Source of the DNA: Apoderus coryli
Lineage: Eukaryota > Arthropoda > Insecta > Coleoptera > Attelabidae
Length of the DNA: 64,000 nucleotides
Direction: 5' to 3'
Assembly: GCA_911728435.2 (NCBI GenBank)
Contig: OU452198.1
Span: 29,665,902-29,729,901 of the forward strand
Position 1 is the stretch's first letter, and each line of letters begins with the position of its first letter. The notes below the pieces were generated by a model that saw only the letters and a list, made by a program, of their open reading frames with translations, made no database searches and was not told where the DNA came from. The translations under genes were made by a program, and so were the position numbers. Of the stretch, positions 58,758 through 64,000 are shown in pieces.

Positions 58758-61465
58758 AAAAAATATTAATTAATTTGTCTGATGCGGCGGTGGCCTTCGG
58801 ACTAGCTTTGAAACAGTGGAGAAAAAGGGGCGGGTCGACATACGATTACCTTTAATCCAACTTAAATAATGTTCTTTTGCCTGGCGCCACTTGCTTAATC
58901 TTCACCGCGGGCATCGGTCGAATTCCGGAAAAGCAAGAACCTATTCAATGATAAATAATTCGGGGATCGACTCTGAGAATAAAACAACTAGGCTTATAAA
59001 ATCATCTGAGTCCTATATTGAAATTGACAAAAAAAAAAATAAAGAGAATAAATAAATAAAAAAAAATAACAAATTTTGTCTCACAAACAGTTAATGGTAA
59101 TAGCTAAAATAATTTTGAATTAGGATCTTTAAATTCAATTCGGATTAATATTCTACATGAATACACACCTACCGTTCAAAAACCTGAGCAAACACCTGAG
59201 TCACCTCTGTGGTACCACTGAGTTTACATCTCAGTAACTATATATAGTCATACTATATTTATGGTATGTGAAAAAGTATCAATATTATATGTGGAAGTAT
59301 ATTTGAAACAATCAAGAAGAAATTATTATAAGAAAATGAAATCACTGATTACATTGAGGACATAATACCGGAGTCAGCACGCAACAGTGAATACACTGCT
59401 CTGTCAAATTGAAATAGCTAACACATGCACGGCATAAAACAGCTTCGGATAGCAGAGCCACCGAAGCATTATGTCCACTGAGAGAACAGACTGCAGTACG
59501 AACACCAATAAATAGCAAATTCAATAGTGAACTACCTCCTGTAAAAGGAACTGACTATCAAGCAAGTGATATGAAATACTCAAGTTGTCATATGAAATAC
59601 TCAAGTTGTCATATGAAATATTCAAGGTGACAGACATCAGCTGTTTGTAGTAAATTAATTTAATTAATTCCAAGTGAAAATATATAACCTACACATTACG
59701 GTAAACAATAATAATAAAGCCGAAATTAGGCCTTCACGAACTCTAATACTCTATAATAGCAAACGAAAATTAAACACTGAATATATTAGTCAAAATCGGG
59801 TAAGAAAACAGTAACACTAGCTACAGTGGCACCGTTTTGTGTCATAGCCGGGAGTTAAATAAAGTATAGGTAACCTATACAATTGTGTGATTTTTAGGAA
59901 CCAAGTCCTGGGATCCAACACGAAGAGAAACCCAGCATAATTATAGCATATGCCAAACTGAAACCTTAACGTAACATAGAGTTTCACTACAACGATACCA
60001 CCGCCGTCGTATGCTACCAGAATGGAGGTGTAAGATTCGGAGCTTCCCCAAGAGTGCCAAACTCGACTTTCAGCCACTCAGAGGCCTATAACCAGGTAAC
60101 GGTCTTGTAAGAGAAGATGTTAAAAGACAGGTATGCGTTGCGCGACCCGGGTTAAGCAGCGGGAGGCCTCGTTCACATACCCTCCAGTTATAGTGCCCCA
60201 GGAAGACCTTCACAGGGACAACCCCAATCCGAAACCACACATTTCCCCACGGTAGTACCGTTCCAACGAACAGGAGAACTGAAAAATAAAGAAACCAAAA
60301 CATACGACACAAGATAGAAAAGAAAACGAAGAAATGGAGTCTCTAGTCGCTTGTTCCGAAACAAAAACAAGTAGCGGTTGTTCCTGCAAATGATACTGCC
60401 ACCGATCTCCTTGCCGACGATTCAGCGGAGCTCAGGTGAATCGCAGTAGCAGTACCCAGCGTCATCGTCCGGTCTAATAAACTAGAACCACTCCCTCAAC
60501 GACTCGCCAAGCACTACCCCCCGTCAATTACCCTTCCGAAGAATCTCGCCATTCAAAGCAGCCGTCAAAGACCCTGTGGCACCCATCTATCCGCAAGCCG
60601 ATCAAAAAGGAGAATGAACAGGGCTAGCAGACTACCAACTAAACAAAACGAACTAAAACGGAAGTATGACAACAAACACAAAAAGGTAAGTCATAACGAC
60701 TTAAAATGCATAACGCCTATCAAGATGTTCAGATAGTTAACTTTTAACGTTAGCAATATTATTACAGATCCGATGTTACGCTGCAACTACTGGTAACATC
60801 ATTCCTAGATCAGATATACCATTTAAAAGATCCCACCCGGAATAGAATTCAACATTAAATCCGCATGAATTCTATCAAATGCCCAAACAACTAAGAACAA
60901 CCGAGGGCATAGCCAAGGACAATCTCACAACGAACGGTAAGTACGTTGTGAAGTATTTACAATTACTATAAAATTATGCTAAAACAGTCTCGCATATTTC
61001 AGGATATTGACAGTGATGAATCAGGGCCATAAATTATAACACATATGTGGCAAATGGGGTAAAATACCGTAACAATGAACTGTGTATAAGTGTTCAATAA
61101 AGTTGGGTTCAAAACAGGTACCAAAATGTGTTTTACTCTGGCAAATAGAACGGTAGACACTTAGTAAGGGGTAAGTACTTAATTTTACCTGGGTAAACGG
61201 TGTTCAAAAGGTAATAGGTGGTAGGGATTAAGTCAATAGTAACGCTAGCTTAAATTTTAACGTTACAAGATGTTGACTTAGGTTCATAAGATAATTTTAC
61301 AGGTTGCCACCATATCTATGCAAAAAGATTTGATTTATAGAGGATGGTCAGAAACATTATTATTTAAATTTTGAAATAAATTATTCTCTTCAAAAATATA
61401 TATATATATACAAATGTTTCTTATTCTCTTAGCCTTTTGTTGAAAAACAACAGTAAAATTTTTTT
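58758..61465. other. Unrecognised stretch, partly GC-richer
   Basis: The parts 58790-58960 and 59820-60680 are clearly less AT-rich than the rest of the window, but every frame is interrupted. The longest open piece (about 60390-60720, plus strand) is basic and ends next to a GTAAGT donor near 60686. I recognise no family. A single-copy gene remnant and an unknown transposon are both possible. Confidence 0.35.
59570..59632. repeat. Three tandem copies of a 21-bp unit
   Basis: TATGAAATACTCAAGTTGTC plus A, repeated three times in a row; the third copy is slightly diverged. Confidence 0.85.
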
Positions 61466-61725
61466 AATAATTTGGGGTATAGGCTATATCTTGGATTTAT
61501 TGGTAAAACTCTTTTTTGCTATATGCCAAGCTTTCGAAAATCTTTATTTTCATCTTCAGGGCTTAGATATGCTCAGTTGAGTATTTAACTTAAGGGAAAA
61601 CTGTACATTTTATTTGTTTTTAAAACAAATAAAATGTACATACATACAGACTTTCGAAAGCTTGGCATATAGCAAAAAAGAGTTTTACCAATAAATCCAA
61701 GATATAGCCTATACCCCAAATTATT
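61466..61725. repeat. Palindromic MITE of 260 bp
   Basis: Arms of about 70 bp starting AATAATTTGGGGTATAGGCT, with an almost exact complement on the right. A second small palindrome (GTACATTTTATTTGTTTT and complement) sits in the centre. The AT-repeats outside (61400 and 61727) may be the target. The ORF at 61620-61805 is a by-product. Confidence 0.85.
61531..61559 (-). other. Hammerhead-like core
   Basis: On the minus strand: CTGAAGA, one extra T, stem GAAAAT, loop AAAG, stem ATTTTC, GAAAG. It has the same layout as the other cores, with two departures from the hammerhead consensus. Confidence 0.35.
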
Positions 61726-63811
61726 ATATATATATATATACCAAGAACGTGTTTTCCGAAAAAAAAATCCCTTATGTCAGAGGTGGTCACTTTCAATTGA
61801 TCCACATGGTCATCTTATTATTCATTCTAATAAACATTTTCTTTTAGTGAACTGGAATTGTGTTTGGGATTTGACCTATTATCGCTTGATTGTCGTTGCT
61901 CTAATTGAACGGGTGTGTACCTAAGCGATAAGCTTATCTTACTATTACGGGTGAAGTATCCATCAGCCCGCAGTAGCAGCTATGGACGTACTTCTAGATC
62001 TCTCTTTTATATATGGTTTTGGAGAAGGAAATTAGATTAACGACATTGGAAATATTAAAGAATTGAAATGGTTTGGTTCTTCGCAGTGATCACTGGATAA
62101 TTTTTTTGAATGGATTACTGCGGGTTTACTGATGGTTCGAAAACACCTTTGGTATAATAGACGTAAGAGTTTTGACAGCAGAGCCGAGAGATACATTTTT
62201 TCAGAAATCTCAAGTGAGTATTTTTCTGACAGAAGGATTATTTATTGAATTGTGTAGACATGCGCTTGGAAACTAACACCTAATATTGGTTTTTGAATCA
62301 TCGACTTCAAGTCTCTCGGAAAAATACCGATTGTGCCTGAAGGAGGATGAAACAATTGAATATTAACAATTTTCGTAATCGACTTAGTTTAAGATAGCAA
62401 TGCGATTGCAATGGAGCATGATGTGTTTAGAACCACTCAGTTCGAAATTGAATTATCATTAAAGTAAACACTTCTCGTCTACGTTCTTATCTTGTTTCTT
62501 GAAGCAAATAATACCGATATATAGATAAAATAACATTGATACACTTTCAATCAGATTAAACTATTTATAAAATAACATTCATTTTTCTATCAAATATTGT
62601 TGATGTGTGTTTGTATTAAACATATTACAAGACAATATCCTGCTTTAATTCTGCTAAAAGCCACAGCTGATAGCTAAACCTTTTGGAAAGAAGACCACGT
62701 CCCATTAACTCAATTAATTCCAGATTTTCCAGCAGCAACATTTATTATGAAAGTCTACCTTCTAAGGTTTAAATAACAAGGCTAGGCTCTTTTACAGCAT
62801 GCTTAAATAATTATGTTAGTAGTCAGTATTATGGGAGGATGAAATTTAGCTTCGTTTAATAAAATTGGAAGAACGCAGGAATTTGAGAGACATTTGTCTT
62901 CTGTATAAAATTTTGAATTGTATGGTCTCCTCTATATTCCTGTTGGATGAAGTTGGATTCCACATTCCGAGAAGATCACTGGGCATCTCTTAAATGGCCC
63001 TTTTCATAGAACTAATTACGGTGCTAATACATTTGTTTCAAGAGCCAATGCTTGACCTTATACCACTATTCTGGCACTGAAAATAAGCATTTATTACATA
63101 CGACAGATAACCAGAATCAATAGCGTATTAACGTGTATGGTGGACCAGTTGGCGATGAAGTTCCACGGCATTTTAAATGGTCGCACATTCTAAAGTATCT
63201 TACAAAAACAATTTTGGCTACTTTTAGAAAACATTCCGTTAAGCATCAGACCCTATATATTAATTACTTTTTACAAAAAGCAAAGTATTTTTATAATCAA
63301 TGAGATATTGCATTGGATAAACTTCTACTGTTTTGTTAATTCTTTTAGAAGCGAACATTTGAGGCCAAAAACTAAAAATAGGTGAATTTAATTCGATGGA
63401 TTTTTATAATAATATAAATATGATAGAAAGGAAAAGAAGAAAATAATAATTTATGTAGCAAGGACGGAAAACCCAAATTTACACTACTTTTCGGAAACCG
63501 CGTGAAATATGAAGCACGTTTCTTCTTTATAATTATCGAGATTATTATTAACCTACTGAACGAAATGCATGCTTGTTTATAATTATATTTATATTCAATT
63601 TCATCAAACAGGTTTTTTTTATTAAAAGGAAGTAAGTATATTGAAATACTTGGTATCTTGTTAAGTTTTAACATGAACATTTGATTAATGTTGACTGAGT
63701 TTATATGAGTATTTTTAAATATTTTTGTTTAGAAATGAATTTTAAATAAATCGTCAATGGACAGTGGTAATTTGGCAGCAGCTGCACTTGTGTCTTATAA
63801 ATCTGTTATAA
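61726..63811. other. Non-coding stretch
   Basis: No gene recognised over 2 kb. The minus-strand ORF at 63372-63680 is Ile/Lys-rich and has no family signature. Confidence 0.45.
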
Positions 63812-63960
63812 TTTTTTTTTTTTTTTAAATTCAAATTTATTTATTTCCAATATCCACTTAAATTATATACATGTTATTTTGCTCTAAGCCGAAATAAATA
63901 AAATAAATAATAATAATAAAGAAACAAATATAATCTTATTTGTGCACCGCCCTGATTTTA
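63812..63960 (-). repeat. Poly(A)-tailed retroposed 3' end
   Basis: A 15-base T-run (63812-63826) is preceded, on the minus strand, by AAATAAATAAATTTG with overlapping AATAAA signals. This fits the 3' end of a reverse-transcribed copy (LINE, SINE or mRNA) inserted on the minus strand. Its body would run off the right edge. Confidence 0.5.
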
Positions 63961-64000
63961 CTAAGCGGTGCCTAGAGGATGCAAAAACTTGGTAAAGTTT

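Noticed and set aside
59817..60370. Three overlapping minus-strand ORFs in the GC-richer block
   Set aside because: No domain, no splice signals tying them together, and comparable open stretches on the other strand.

Overview
The window looks like a gene-poor, repeat-dense stretch of an AT-rich arthropod nuclear genome, most likely an insect. The basis is the base composition, the many TAGGTA/ACCTACC tracts, introns with GTAAGT donors, and the transposon families present (piggyBac, Tc1/mariner-like, Jockey/CR1-type LINEs, copia, hammerhead-bearing retroelements, and protein-primed family-B DNA polymerase elements of the Polinton/adintovirus sort). I see no rRNA, no tRNA gene, no CRISPR array and no bacterial-style operon. 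I see no complete housekeeping gene. Almost everything recognisable is a mobile element, a relic of one, or a gene of a kind mobile elements carry.

Layout. 0-4.6 kb: piggyBac-like terminal fragment, a long palindromic MITE, a Tc1-type transposase relic (-) next to a fold-back element, and an inverted-repeat MITE family that recurs at 17.8 kb. 4.5-9.8 kb: a possible SAM-domain exon (-), then a tandem repeat with two well-formed hammerhead ribozyme motifs 336 bp apart, then a 3 kb element whose 550-570 bp inverted arms each hold a decayed hammerhead. 9.8-16.2 kb: copia relic (-), a fragment resembling the RNase III part of Dicer (+), an unrecognised spliced gene (-), and, divergently, a broken virus-like DNA polymerase B gene (+).

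16-25 kb: mostly AT-rich non-coding DNA, a complete TA-flanked MITE, a LINE 3' relic, possible LTR fragments and a SINE-like sequence. 25.4-27.7 kb: an apparently intact DNA transposon with CACAGGCC termini, a 6-bp target duplication and one 552-residue ORF. 27.7-38.2 kb: a TIR element, a four-exon THAP gene, a piggyBac transposase spoiled by a single TGA, and a second THAP gene with one nonsense codon inside a TIR element.

38-57 kb: LINE relics, two related copies of a 1.1-1.3 kb repeat, a GC-rich hairpin, a 48-residue ORF with a myristoylation-type start, and a deleted piggyBac element keeping both ends. 57.8-64 kb: further TIR elements and a poly(A)-tailed retroposed end.

The observations I rate highest are the tandem hammerhead unit, which could release a 333-nt RNA; a hammerhead-like core with one extra base that recurs in unrelated inverted-repeat elements; the CACAGGCC transposon; and the Dicer-like fragment beside a virus-like polymerase gene. 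Family assignments were made by eye from remembered consensus patterns, without any search.
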